A stretch of 64,000 nt of DNA from Lepiota brunneoincarnata (Eukaryota; Basidiomycota; Agaricomycetes; Agaricales; Agaricaceae): the NCBI GenBank assembly GCA_023014365.1, contig JAEBUN010000007.1:1364001-1428000 (forward strand). Reading direction: 5' to 3'. The notes under the pieces were generated by a model. It searched no databases. It was not told the origin of the DNA and worked only from the letters and a program-made list of their open reading frames with translations. Position 1 is the first letter of the stretch. The number at the start of each line of letters is the position of its first letter. Below, piece after piece: positions 34,696 through 45,266 of this stretch. Made by a program: the position numbers and the translations under genes.

Positions 34696-36706
34696 ATGCA
34701 AGAGCAAAGGGCTGTCTTGTCCATGTCCGTATTTATCTTGGTCTATTTATCTCCACGTATGGTCATGGCTGGTCCTACTTCTGTACACCCACGGCAAATA
34801 CCACCGGCGCCACCTGCTCCAGTCGCACCCCCACCAATAGCCGGCGATGCTACGACGTGGACTTACAACTATTGGTGGCCATTCCCTCCTGCTGGTGCTG
34901 CTACTGCACCTGTACCTCTGGCTACCACTGTTCCCAGGACGGGGACGACACCAGGGCAAGCGACACTCTTACTCCCCATACCACAGCCTTCCCACGCGCA
35001 AATTCAGGACGAAAATGAAGATAAACGCTCTTCTGTATCTGCTCCTGCGTACCCCACCGTAATTTCAACATCTGTTACGTCTAGTAGCCCTTCCGCTACC
35101 GTTTCGTCGATAACCAATGGTAGCTCAGAGCAGGGCGATTCGAGCAACAAGAAAAGGGGGAAGTTCAACATCCTATACCTAGTCCCGTTCTTCTCTATCT
35201 TGGGATTTTTTTCCCTTGCCGGAGCAGGCTGGTTGATCTACGGGTGTTGCACCCGAAAACCCAAATATCTCTCTCCACGCTCCTATACACGCCGTTCTAG
35301 GGGAGTTGTTGAGGGACAGCAACATGGGCGTGACCAGGATGAGAAAGGTATGCGGAGTATGTCCGCCATGGCCAACGAAGAGACCTTCAGAGCGTTCAGA
35401 TACGAGGATCTCGCAGCTGATCGCACACAACATTCGTTTGAAACTGGCCTGGAAGACTGTGGAGAGACTCCCGAACTCGTATGCGATCATGTAAAGGAAT
35501 ACGAGTTCGAATGTGATTGTCGACAATCTTTTATCGAGAGCCAGGGGAACCGATTTGGTTGGCCTCCGATCCAATTGGAGGATATTCCCATCGAAGATGG
35601 AGTGGATGAAGATGAGTGCGGGCACCTCCAACGTCCCAAGAACCGTTCTGTTCGCACGCGTATCGAAACGGGCTCACGGAGAGGGGGATATTCGGCGGGC
35701 GTATTCACTCCCCTTGAAATTCTATCCTGATTCTAGCTCCGAACCTGAACTCGTGCGTGTCTCCGATCGTACTGGAGAAAATAGAGTGCAAGGTGGATAC
35801 TTTAGTGCAAGGGAAGGCGGGGGAAGGCGAGGGAAAATATTAGAGGATATCCGATCGGAGAACCGAGAGCGGCAAGGGGTCTCCATGAAGAGAGCTACGA
35901 ACGCGACGAGGAAGAGGCAGAAAACGGTCCAAAGTGCGAAGAGTGTGAAGAGCACGAAAACCAGTAGGACGGCTTGGACCGAACGGAGTATTTATAGTGG
36001 TGATGGTGATGATGATACCGAGGGTGGTGAAGGACGAGGGTTTAGGATGATAATAGAGAGCCCTCCTCCTATATTGGAAGATGTATGTGCCAGACCTCCG
36101 GGAGCTGACCCATCCAGGAGTCGGGGGCATGGGGATGATGACGAGAGTTGGGTGGGGAAAGTGGTTAATGCGCTCGGATCGTCATTTTCCAGGCTTTCTG
36201 GGAATCAGGATGAGGATCGGTACACCTCACTGCCTGATCCAGTGGATCGCACGAACTCGGTTTCGCGTTCACAACACCGACAGTCACAAACTAAAAGGGC
36301 CCATTGCACAAGTGGGCAAGCCCACATTTCAGGACCCCCTCGATCTCGGTCCCCGCCACACGCGCCACAAACATCCCGAGGACATGCGAACTCACGAAGG
36401 GCCAAGGTCACTTCGGAGTCACAGACGGAGGACCGGTTACTCGAAATGACAAAAGAAGAGATCGCAGAACAAAGGAAGCGACTGCGGAACCACCGAGAAA
36501 GTTTAGCAAGTTTACCAGCTGGGATGATGTACAGCCCCCCGTTAGTTGGGGTCAGTGTATTTGGGGAGGAACGTGGTGGGTGTCCAGGCACTAGTGCGTC
36601 GCTGTCAAACGCTAGGGGGATTGGTGCGGCAGCAGAGGGGCTTGAAGGGAGAGAGGGCGGGGGAAGAAGAAATCAGGATAAAGCGCTTCCGGTGTGCCCT
36701 CCGTGA
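34696..36706 (+). CDS. Single-pass membrane protein with Ser/Thr/Pro-rich ectodomain
   Basis: The N-terminus MQEQRAVLSMSVFILVYLSP looks like a signal peptide. It is followed by about 130 residues rich in Pro, Ser and Thr, probably glycosylated and outside the cell. A single membrane span reads LYLVPFFSILGFFSLAGAGW. A basic CCTRKPK stop-transfer follows, then a long charged cytoplasmic tail of about 480 residues with many Arg-Ser and acidic stretches. This is the general build of fungal wall-stress or receptor-like membrane proteins, but no named family is recognised. The frame shifts by one base at the GGGGG run 35683-35687. Before it the frame would end at 35730; after it the second frame stays open to 36706 with similar composition. 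I treat it as one gene with an apparent homopolymer indel. Confidence 0.6.
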
Positions 36707-37196
36707 CCACCCATAGCTGCGGAGGATGTATCGAACACGTTAATTTGGATAGTGTTCTCGATCTCCAATTAGGAATTCGGATGATAGATGTACAATTCTT
36801 ATCGGTGTATTCGGATACTGTTCGGTGAGACCAAACCAGACTTTTGTCCCTCCATCTCCCGGTCGGTTCGCAGCGGAAGGCCGCCCCCCTATTTCTGGTC
36901 CATACTACTTCCACTGCAACGAAAGAGACACCCATGTACATGTTACACTACAACCCCTCAGGTATTGTAGAACGATCGTTTTTGACCATACTTGCTATGA
37001 TTTCTGGCTGCTCGGTTCCGTCGGTCAGCGTCTCAGCCACCGCAATGAGCCGATGATCATCTAACAAGTGCCTAGCCAGAAGGTCGGGGCCCTGATAACT
37101 CGAGACATGCACTGATATATTGACGAGAGTAAATCTAATATCAAAGAGAATTCAAGATACTTAGTCGGATGACGACCTCCGAGAGAGAAAGTAAAC

Positions 37197-38374
37197 TCAA
37201 GGTAGACAATAACCACACTCAACAAACAGAGCCCACATATCTTCGCCATACTTATACTGGTCCCGGAGGAGCTGATCAATATTTGAGGCCTAATTCAGTT
37301 ATTGTCAGAAAAACCTCTCGCCGGATAGGGGGCGTGGCATTGGAAACTCACCGGTGGTGGGGGCCTAACCATCCCAAAGTCAATTGGGACGGCAGTTTTT
37401 ATGGCTCCAGTGAAGTCCAGGTACCACTTTGAGGTTGAATGAGATTTTCGAGTATCCATTGTACCTATCGACGGAGACTCACGTTTCCGGGATGGCTATC
37501 TCCGTGAATAAAGCCGGCGCTGGTCGCAAGCCTTTGTTGCTGAGCAGCGATCACCATCCGTGCATCCGCCATGTCTGCTTCACAAGCAGTTCTCTTGGCG
37601 AACCTCGTCCTATCTTTATCCCACCTGAAAAATATTTCACCTCCGGGAGCAGCTGCGGTAATCAACCACATGTAATTGTTCTCGTCCTTCCCGGAGGAGA
37701 TGTACATGTTGTTGTTCAATACCTGCGCAGCTCTTTGTGTGTTGGTTATTTCTGATTGGAAAGCTGTTGGAGGATCTCCTGCTCTGCTAGGCCGCTTGGC
37801 ATAGACAGTTGTGCTCCCGAGAACAGCTTCGGCCCTGAATGTCTGAAGAAATGCCATCGGTCAGCGTGTAGGGTGGGGTAGCGAGAGAGAGAACTGCCGA
37901 CCTAATTCACCACCTTGGCCGGATACTTCTGTGATCAATTTGTACTGCTTTCCGGCGACAGTGATCGCTACGGCCGTTGGATGAGAGCTCCCCAGTTCAT
38001 TAAATAGCGACGTACTGGATCCAACATTTTGCCTTCGGGTGAAATGTCCATCTTCGAAGCCCTGCTGGCCATATGGGGGTTTCTGTGACAAGCGGCAGAC
38101 AAATTGTGGTTCCACCTTTCAAAGGACTTAGCACGAAGAAGGGCAGAAAATATGTGAGAGTCTTCTCACCAGTGTCACTTGGGGCGAAGTACTGAGTTGG
38201 TCGGGGTGTTGAGCATCACGTTGCACCTCGTGGCCATGGGTGCCCTAAGTGACATATTAAGTCAATCACTAGCAATACGAGAATTAGGCCTGGGCAAGAC
38301 CGCACCGCAGGGAGTGCAAAAGCTGTCCCGGCAACAGAGAGGGAGAGAAAGATGATGGAAGGGGTACACTTCAT
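37197..38374 (-). CDS. Secreted minimal-kinase-like protein, copy A
   Basis: First member (in plus coordinates) of a four-copy tandem family. Start MKCTPSIIFLSLSVAGTAFA at 38374 is a signal peptide ending ALPA. Later exons give CRLSQKPPYG and GSTITVAGKQYKLITEVSGQ with a Gly-Gly loop. The large exon reads VYAKRP (strand-3 lysine), FQSEITNTQ (helix-C glutamate), YMWLITAAAPGGEIFF (hinge-like) and FIHGDSHPGN (catalytic loop). The next exon gives WYLDFTGAIKTAVPIDFG. The last ends ALFVECGYCLP at 37197. All catalytic motifs are present. The donor after the glycine loop is displaced by one base relative to copies B to D (GAATTAG|GTC against GAAACG|GTT), which would break the frame unless it is a sequencing indel or an alternative donor is used. 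Function unknown; kinase activity is inference. Confidence 0.65.
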
Positions 38375-39852
38375 TGGGTCCGTTGGTTGGAATCGCAAGC
38401 CGCTGAGCTTATATACTCAACTTGAATTCAAAAGTTCCGGCTCTTGCATGTCGCCGCAAACCTTCATTTTCATAAGCTTCTCAGTCAAATCCGGTTCAAA
38501 CAAAACGGGGTTTCTGATGTCCGGGGTCCTCTCAGGGAGCAGTGAATGTCGGTCTACACAAAGAGAAGTATTTATGGCAGTGTTGGTGGGGCTTCATAGG
38601 TAGAATGATTAGAGAACATTCGATGGTTATGGAATCCTGCTCCCGTTGGTTGCTCAAACCTACCAAGAACAATGGGCAGGCCACATGGGTCATCATGTGT
38701 CGGAGTTATGCCATTCAAAGTTGATTGACGGAATGCATTATCAGGGGTGCAGGGCCGACTCGTGGGTGACAAAAGCAACCAGTGGGGCAACTAGACTGAT
38801 TCTCGACAGGAGGATTGAGGCAGTAGGACCCGGTAATGAGTATGGCCGGGACCAACAAATTGACCCTTTAGTCAGATGGCATAAAGCAGGTTCGAGTATT
38901 GATGTTTGACCCCTGAAGCTTCCCAGCTTACAAGAGTGCTAGTTGTTTCCAGGGCAATGGCATCCTAGCCCTGCATAGACAGCTATTGTCAATGAAAGCC
39001 TCAGGAACAGTGGTCCTATGATAGACTCACCTGACACTTGTATAAGAAGCCAGCGACCACAGAATTGCACTCCAATCAAGGAAACCAGAAAAACCAGGGG
39101 ACCATACTAGTAGGTCCCTAGGCTTATCGCTATTCAGAACTTCACCACATGATAGTGACAAGATAATAATAACAAAGTTCTGCTATGGTATATTTGGATT
39201 TTAGGCATATTAACGGGGTACCATAATAGCCAGTGGCACTGGGCGGGTCCTTTAGTAAACGATTCGTAAGACACACAGCTGACTTTTGAGCGAGGAATAT
39301 GAGGGACAGTTCAATAATTATTAGATGGTCACAGCGGAATTCTGAGCAAACCTCTATTTTGCACAATAAAACCAAAGAAATCCGGAGCGACAGTATCCTT
39401 GTCATGTGACCATTTGTTCAGTTCCTTTGGGTGCTCCTGTGGAAGTTCGTTTTCTACTGTCAGTTAGTAACACGTTATGTCGGCCCAGGATTATATACTG
39501 ATCCAAACTTTTTGTTTTTGACGGGGAAACTGTTTCGACCCTCAGTAGGGGATCCAATGGACTGAACTCTGAAGTGGTACTTCCTATATGAGTTAATTGG
39601 ATAGAGCTAGTATTTCTCTCCCTGCCCTCTCGATCCTATGCCAGTCTTCGAGGTCCCCCGATGGTTTATATGAGAATACCTGTCGAAATGTAACCTTTTG
39701 GCGCGCGATACGAAACCAACCTCCGGTAATATGATAAGCGTAGAAATTCGGGAGCTACGGGTTCCAGACTATCTGGTCTATGAAATAACTTCATGGACAT
39801 TAAAGTACGTACAAATCATGACGATTCAAGGTATTAGCCCGGGCGGTGACTA
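38375..39852. other. Spacer between array copies A and B
   Basis: About 1.5 kb with scattered short frames and no recognisable exon of the array family or anything else. It presumably contains the copy A promoter and the copy B 3' end. Confidence 0.5.
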
Positions 39853-41028
39853 TCAAGGTTTACAAAATCCACACTCAGCAAACATATTCCACATATCTTT
39901 GCCATATCTATATTGATCTTGAAGCAGGCTTTCGATGCCTGAGGCCTGGTTGTATCATTTTAGAAAGCTCCTCGTTACAAGGCGGGGTGCTGGAGCTTAC
40001 CGAAAATGGAGGCCTAATCACCCCAAAGTTAATCGGAACGGCATGTCTGATACTACCAGTGACATCCAGGTACCACTTTCCGGGTTAATAAGTAAGGGTT
40101 CTAGCACGGTGTCCATTGAATCATAAGTAGAGACCTACGTTATCTGGATGATTATCCCCCTGAATAAAGTAGACCTCGGTCGAGAGTCCTTTGTAGTTGA
40201 GCAGCAATGACTTTGCGGGCATCCGCCATATCTGCTTCACAGGCGGCTCTGTTGGCAAACCTCGTCCTATCTTGGTCCCACCGGAAAAAGATTTCGCCCC
40301 CTGGCGCAGCTGCAGTAATCAACCACATATAATTGTTCTGGTCTTTCCCGGACGAGATGAACATATTATTTTGCAATACCCTCGCAGCTCTTCTGGTGTT
40401 ACGTATCTCTGCTCGGAAGGAATACGGGGCATTGCCTGCTTTGTTAGGTCGCCTAGCATAGACGGTGGTGCCCCCCGGGACGGTCTCCGCTCGGAATGTC
40501 TAAAGTTTCGAATTGTAAAAAAATGTCAGGTTTGATAGGAAGATAGGAAGAAACGCTAACCGATTCACTACCAATCCTGAAGACCTCTTTAACTAATTTG
40601 TACTGCTTGCCGGCAACAGTAATTGCTAGGGTTGCCGTTAGCCGGAGGTTGTCCAAATCCATCATAAAGAGACGTACTGGACCCAGCATCCTGCCTTTGA
40701 AAGAGTTGCGTATCGACAACCTCATCCCGCTTACCAAAAGGAGGTCTCGAGGAGATGTGGCAGACTGCTCGGGGTTCGGCAGGCTAGCCGGAAGTATTAG
40801 CATTGAGGGGCGGTTGGTGCCCAGTTGGGAGGGCTCCCGTACCAATGTGTCCGGAAGCGAAGCATCAAGCCGAGCGGGCTGGGTAGCGTAGTGCGCATCC
40901 TAAATATTATAGTCAATCACCAGTTATCCGAAGAAATGACGCGAAAGAGGCCATACAACAGGTAGCGCAAAAACGGCCCTGACGAAGTGAAAAGCAAGCA
41001 ACACGAGCAAAGAGGAATCGTACTTCAT
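39853..41028 (-). pseudogene. Secreted minimal-kinase-like protein, copy B (decaying)
   Basis: It retains the full exon layout of the family: signal peptide MKYDSSLLVLLAFHFVRAVF from 41028, the cysteine exon AVCHISSRPPFGKRD, GSTITVAGKQYKLVKEV, the hinge YMWLITAAAPGGEIFF and the last exon ending NMFAECGFCKP. The catalytic residues have been lost one after another. The glycine loop is degenerate (RIGSES). The strand-3 position reads VYARRP, with Arg for Lys. The catalytic loop reads QGDNHPDN, with Gln for His and Asp for Gly. DFG has become NFG. In addition one extra base just before the catalytic loop (about 40165-40180) throws the frame to an early stop. Most likely a dead gene; a non-catalytic pseudokinase is the alternative if the shift is an artefact. 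Confidence 0.7.
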
Positions 41029-41955
41029 GTTCTTGTTGACCCAAGGTGCAAATCCCCTGAGTAGTTCTGGGCCTTATATCTCTGCCCTGGAGTCCCGGCT
41101 CTCGCCTGGTGCCGCAGAACTCGATTGCACTCATTGGCTTCCCGGCATTCACTGAAACATCGAAGCAAGTTACTGACTAGAAGATATGCCGGAAGCGATT
41201 TGGGACCTCAAGATATTCCGGTTTCCGCCGCACCCCCAGAGAGGTCAGTCTTATCTGGATACAAGAGAGAGGCGCTGAGGTAGATTTATTAATTAAGGAT
41301 CATTCTTTCACCGGCTTGGAGCTCCCTCGGCCTCCCGCTATCAAAATTCGGGCAACCAACAACTGGCGAGCCCAAGCAATCGTCACGCCTGACGGCTTCC
41401 CTGCAGGTTTACAGCGGGAATGGGGTCAATGATGTACACTATAAGTCGTCCGCTCCAGTTATAACACCGGTTGTTGATGGTGTTACTTCTGGCTAATATC
41501 CCGACATGTCTTCGCTGTCGTTTGTCAGGTTGTCACTGACAATATCTCTCCGTCGTCCTCTCCGCTGTCCTGATCGTAACTCCGCTTCAGATGTCCGTCA
41601 CGGTCCGATTTCCATCACGTGACTGTACACACATCGGAGACAACGGTCCTCGCACCATCGCATCATCGAACTACGAGACTAATGGCGGTTACAATTTTAC
41701 CTGTATGGCCGGCCTATTGAAAGGGAATGTTTCAACCTCCTGAGTGGCCCAGCGAGCCTTGTGGGGAGATACCGCCCCCTCTGTGAATGGCACCTTCTCG
41801 CGCAGGAAGACCAGGAGGCCGTACCTGCCTTTAAAGGTTACGAACTTAAGCTGCAGGCGTTCAGTCGATATGATTTGTGAACTGTATACATGATACAAGT
41901 AAGTACAAGTCGAGACGCTAGACCCGTTGAGGTGATGACATCCGGGAAAGTCGAA

Positions 41956-43122
41956 TTAGGGTTTACAATAACCACACTCAACAAACAGACCCCACATGTC
42001 GTTACTGTACTTGTATTGATCTCGAAGCAGTTGTTCAATATTTGAGGTCTGGTAACAATTGTTTCAGGAAGACACCCTTGCTGATAGAGCACATTGAAGC
42101 TTACCGGAGGTGGAGGCCTAACCACCCCAAAATCAATCGGAACGGCATTTTTTATGTTCCCAGTCAAGTCCAAGTACCACTGTTGTGTTAAGTAAGACCC
42201 TAATACGATATCGATTCAACCGCAAGCTGGGACTTACATTTCCAGGATGGTTGTCTCCGTGAATAAAGCGAGCGCCATCTGCAAGCTTTTGTTGTTGAGC
42301 AGCAATGACCTTGCGTGCATCCGCCATGTCTGTTTCGCAAACAGTTCTCTTGGCGAATCTTGTCTTATCTCGGTCCCATCGGAAAAATATTTCGCCCCCC
42401 GGTGCAGCCGCAGTGATCAACCACATATAATTATTCTGGTCTTTGCCCGAGGAAATGAACATGTTGTTGTTTAATACCTGTGCAGCTTTCTGGGTATTGG
42501 TTATCTCCGCTTGGAAAGCCTGTGACGGATCTCCTGCTTTGTTAGGTCGCTTGGTATACACAGTGGTGCTGCCCGGAACCGTTTCTGCCCGGAACGTCTA
42601 AAGAATTGCACCAGTTAATAGGTTGAGTTGAGCGAAGAGAACGAAATACCAACCGTTTCACCACCTTGGCCGGATACCTCTTCAATTAGCTTGTATTGCT
42701 TCCCGGCGACAGTGATAGCTAGGGGCCATTGACCAACAGTTCCTCAAAATCATCATGGGGGGGGGGGGGGACGTACTGGACCCAACACCTTGCCTTCGAA
42801 AGAAGTGCGTATCTACAACATCCCTCTTACCGAAAGGAGGCTTCGTGGGTAGGCGGCAGACAGCGCGAGGCTCAATAGCAGGCTGACCGAAGGTGTCAGT
42901 GGAGGGTAGCGTATATGTGGGAACCTTCTTACCAACGTCTCGCGGAGTGAAATATCGGAAGGCTGACCGAGCTGGATAGCATAGCGAGCGTTCTACAAGT
43001 TACAGTCAGCTGTCATTTGTGCGAGGACTCAATGCAAGTGGGAACCATACAGCAGGGAGCGCAAGGGCTGTCCTGGAAAAAGATAAAGCAAGCAACAAGA
43101 ACGGAGAGGAAGCGTATTTCAT
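41956..43122 (-). CDS. Secreted minimal-kinase-like protein, copy C (intact)
   Basis: Best copy of the array. Seven exons, 43122-43051, 42992-42933, 42882-42777, 42718-42654, 42597-42238, 42179-42105 and 42048-41956, join to 277 codons including the stop. Residues 1-22 form a signal peptide (MKYASSPFLLLALSFSRTAL, then AL). Residues 80-101 give TITVAGKQYKLIEEV and the glycine loop GQGG (96-99). VYTKRP places Lys117. Glu132 lies in FQAEITNTQ. The hinge-like stretch is YMWLITAAAPGGEIFF. The catalytic loop HGDNHPGN is 214-221 (Asp216, Asn221). WYLDLTGNIKNAVPIDFG places DFG at 237-239. Only 37 residues follow, ending WGLFVECGYCKP, so helices F to I of a normal kinase are absent. It could phosphorylate a host or extracellular target; this is inference from motifs only. 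Intron 3 holds a C14 run next to its donor. Confidence 0.8.
42757..42770. repeat. 14-base poly-G tract inside intron 3 of copy C
   Basis: Reads as C14 on the coding strand, immediately after the donor GTACGT of a 58-base intron. The equivalent introns of copies A, B and D have no such run. Confidence 0.95.
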
Positions 43123-44120
43123 CGAGCTTTCGGATTCCTGTTGGCTGAAGGTTTCAAATTGCCAATCCCTTGAGCAGTTCTGGAGCTTTTTATGCTGCAG
43201 AATCGGTACCTGTTTCCCGGACCATCGGCTATTACTGGTTGTCGCAGACCCGGATTATACTCCTAGGCTTCTCGGCATAATCGAGGCATCGCAGCAAATT
43301 ACGTCTAGAAGCATCAATCACGTCTCAAGAGGTCTCGATCTTACGGTTCTTCCAGAGCATAATGATCCAGGGTCAGTGTCATCTGATGAAGAGAGGCGCT
43401 GTTATAGAGCTTTAATGATGTTGATGTTCTGTTGCTGAACTGTTGCATTCGTTGGCTATTAAAGGCCTGGTGAAACGTTTAGCTAGCCGCCATCCACATA
43501 TCGCAAATCGGGCTCACTCCAAACATTCCAAGCTTTTCGTGCACATTTGAGTGGTTAGCAGGATATGACTTCCGATAAGAAGGGACATGACCCCGATTGG
43601 TGCTTAAGAAACGTGGCGTGCCACCCATCCTTCAGAATCATTTAGCTTGTTGCTCTAGAAGCAATTGGACATCCTCAGGACAGGGTTGTTCCCGGAGCGC
43701 GGGAGCGGAGACCGGTGTCCAATGCTATTGGCTACTGCATCCCCTAACCCCTAAGTCGGCCCAGTAAACGCTCAGGGGGGGGCCTCTCTATCTTGCTGCA
43801 CGAGGATGAGTAGGCAAGTAACGGCAGACGCTGAAATTAAGAATCCGTCTTAGCATCTGGGGTGGAAGAGCTCACTACCAATTACCTCGGAGGCAGTCAC
43901 CAGACCAGGCAAGTGACGAATGGCCCTAGCGTGGTTCGTGCCTGAGGTTGGTTGCTCCAATGAACTAGTCCTGCTTCTAGCTGTGTGAATGGTTCTTCTA
44001 ATGCGACGAAATCACTCAACCGTGTAATAACTTCATATTCAACTTGTACGGGGATACAACTACAACTCGATACGATCTGGAATGTTGGGTTTGAGGGTGA
44101 TGATCACCAAAGACGTCGAC
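43123..44120. other. Spacer between array copies C and D
   Basis: About 1 kb without recognised exons. A frame at 43019-43438 overlaps copy C exon 1 antisense and has no domain. Confidence 0.5.
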
Positions 44121-45266
44121 TCAAGCTTTACATAAACCACACTCATCAAGTGTTTTCTACATATCGTCTTTGTATTGAGCCGGAAGCATCTGGTCGATGT
44201 CCGCGTTTGTGCCCTGTTTCCATGAATAATTATTGGCAAAGTTCTCATTGACAAGGTGAGAGGCATCAATCCCAGAGCTCACCGCAGGTGTAAGTCTAAC
44301 AGCTCCGGAATCAATGGAAATGGCATTCTTAATACTACCAGTCAAGTCCAAGTACCACTTCAGGTTGGGTGAGACGTACAATCCCGATCAAGGAATAAAT
44401 GCAGACTTACATTACCCGGATGGTTGTCTCCGTGGATAAAATGAGCACGAGGATCAATCGCGAGCTTCTGCAGCTGAGCAGCGATGGCTTTGGGCGCGTC
44501 CGCCATGTCCACTTCACAAGCAACGCTCATGGCAAACTTTGCCTTATCTTGTGCCCATCGGAAACAAATTTCTCCTCCACTTGCAGCCGCAGCAATCAGC
44601 CAAGTATAGTTCTTGTTTTGCCCAGAGCCGATGAACATTTTGCTGCTCAAGACCTGCGAAGCTTTTTCAGTGTTGGTTGCCTCTGCTTGGAAAGCTTGTG
44701 GGGGAGCTCCTTCTCTGTTGGGTCGCTTGACATGGACAGTAATAGTGCCGGGTACCTTTGTACCTGGAACGTCTATGGAAATGGACCGGTTAACAGGTCA
44801 GGTTGAGCAAGAAGGAGTAGTACCAACCGAATCGCCACCTTGTCCAGATACTTTTGCGATTAACTAGTATTTCTTCCCAGCAACGGTGATCGCTAGACCC
44901 ATTGATAAAAAACTTTTCGAAGGGATCATGGAAAGACGTACTGGACCCGACATTCTGCCAGTCGGCCAAGGGCCATGTCGGCAATATCCCTTTTGCCGAA
45001 AGGAGACTTAGAAGGCAGGCGACAGACAGCGCGAGCCTCGACAGACTTGAAGGAGTGTCAGCATGGCGAGGGTAAGTATACATGCGGCAGTCTTCTCACC
45101 AATACCTCTGGGAGAGTAGCATCATGGTGACGGAGCTGTGTGGTACAATGCGCGTCCCACGTGATAGAGTTCATCGTAGGCTTGGAGAGAAATCAGCCCG
45201 AGTGAGATCATACATGCTAGAAAAGTAAAGGGCAAGCAACACAAATGGAGGGAAAGTGCGCTTCAT
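44121..45266 (-). pseudogene. Secreted minimal-kinase-like protein, copy D (dead)
   Basis: Fourth copy, starting MKRTFPPFVLLALYF at 45266. The exon order is the same as copy C. Disabling changes seen: the strand after the glycine-rich exon start reads AGKKY then a TAG stop where the others have a lysine codon (about 44860-44866). One base is missing just before the VHVKRPN strand. DFG has become DSG (IDSGAVRL). In the last exon the conserved tryptophan after DDM is a TAG stop (44150s). The catalytic loop HGDNHPGN and the hinge TWLIAAAASGGEICF survive. With two stops and a shift this is a pseudogene. Confidence 0.75.

Noticed and set aside
42720..42780. Apparent frameshift between the cysteine exon and the glycine-loop exon in array copies
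   Set aside because: All four copies share a GTACGT donor and CTAG/GTAG acceptor here; it is a short intron, and splicing restores the same GSTITVAGK frame.
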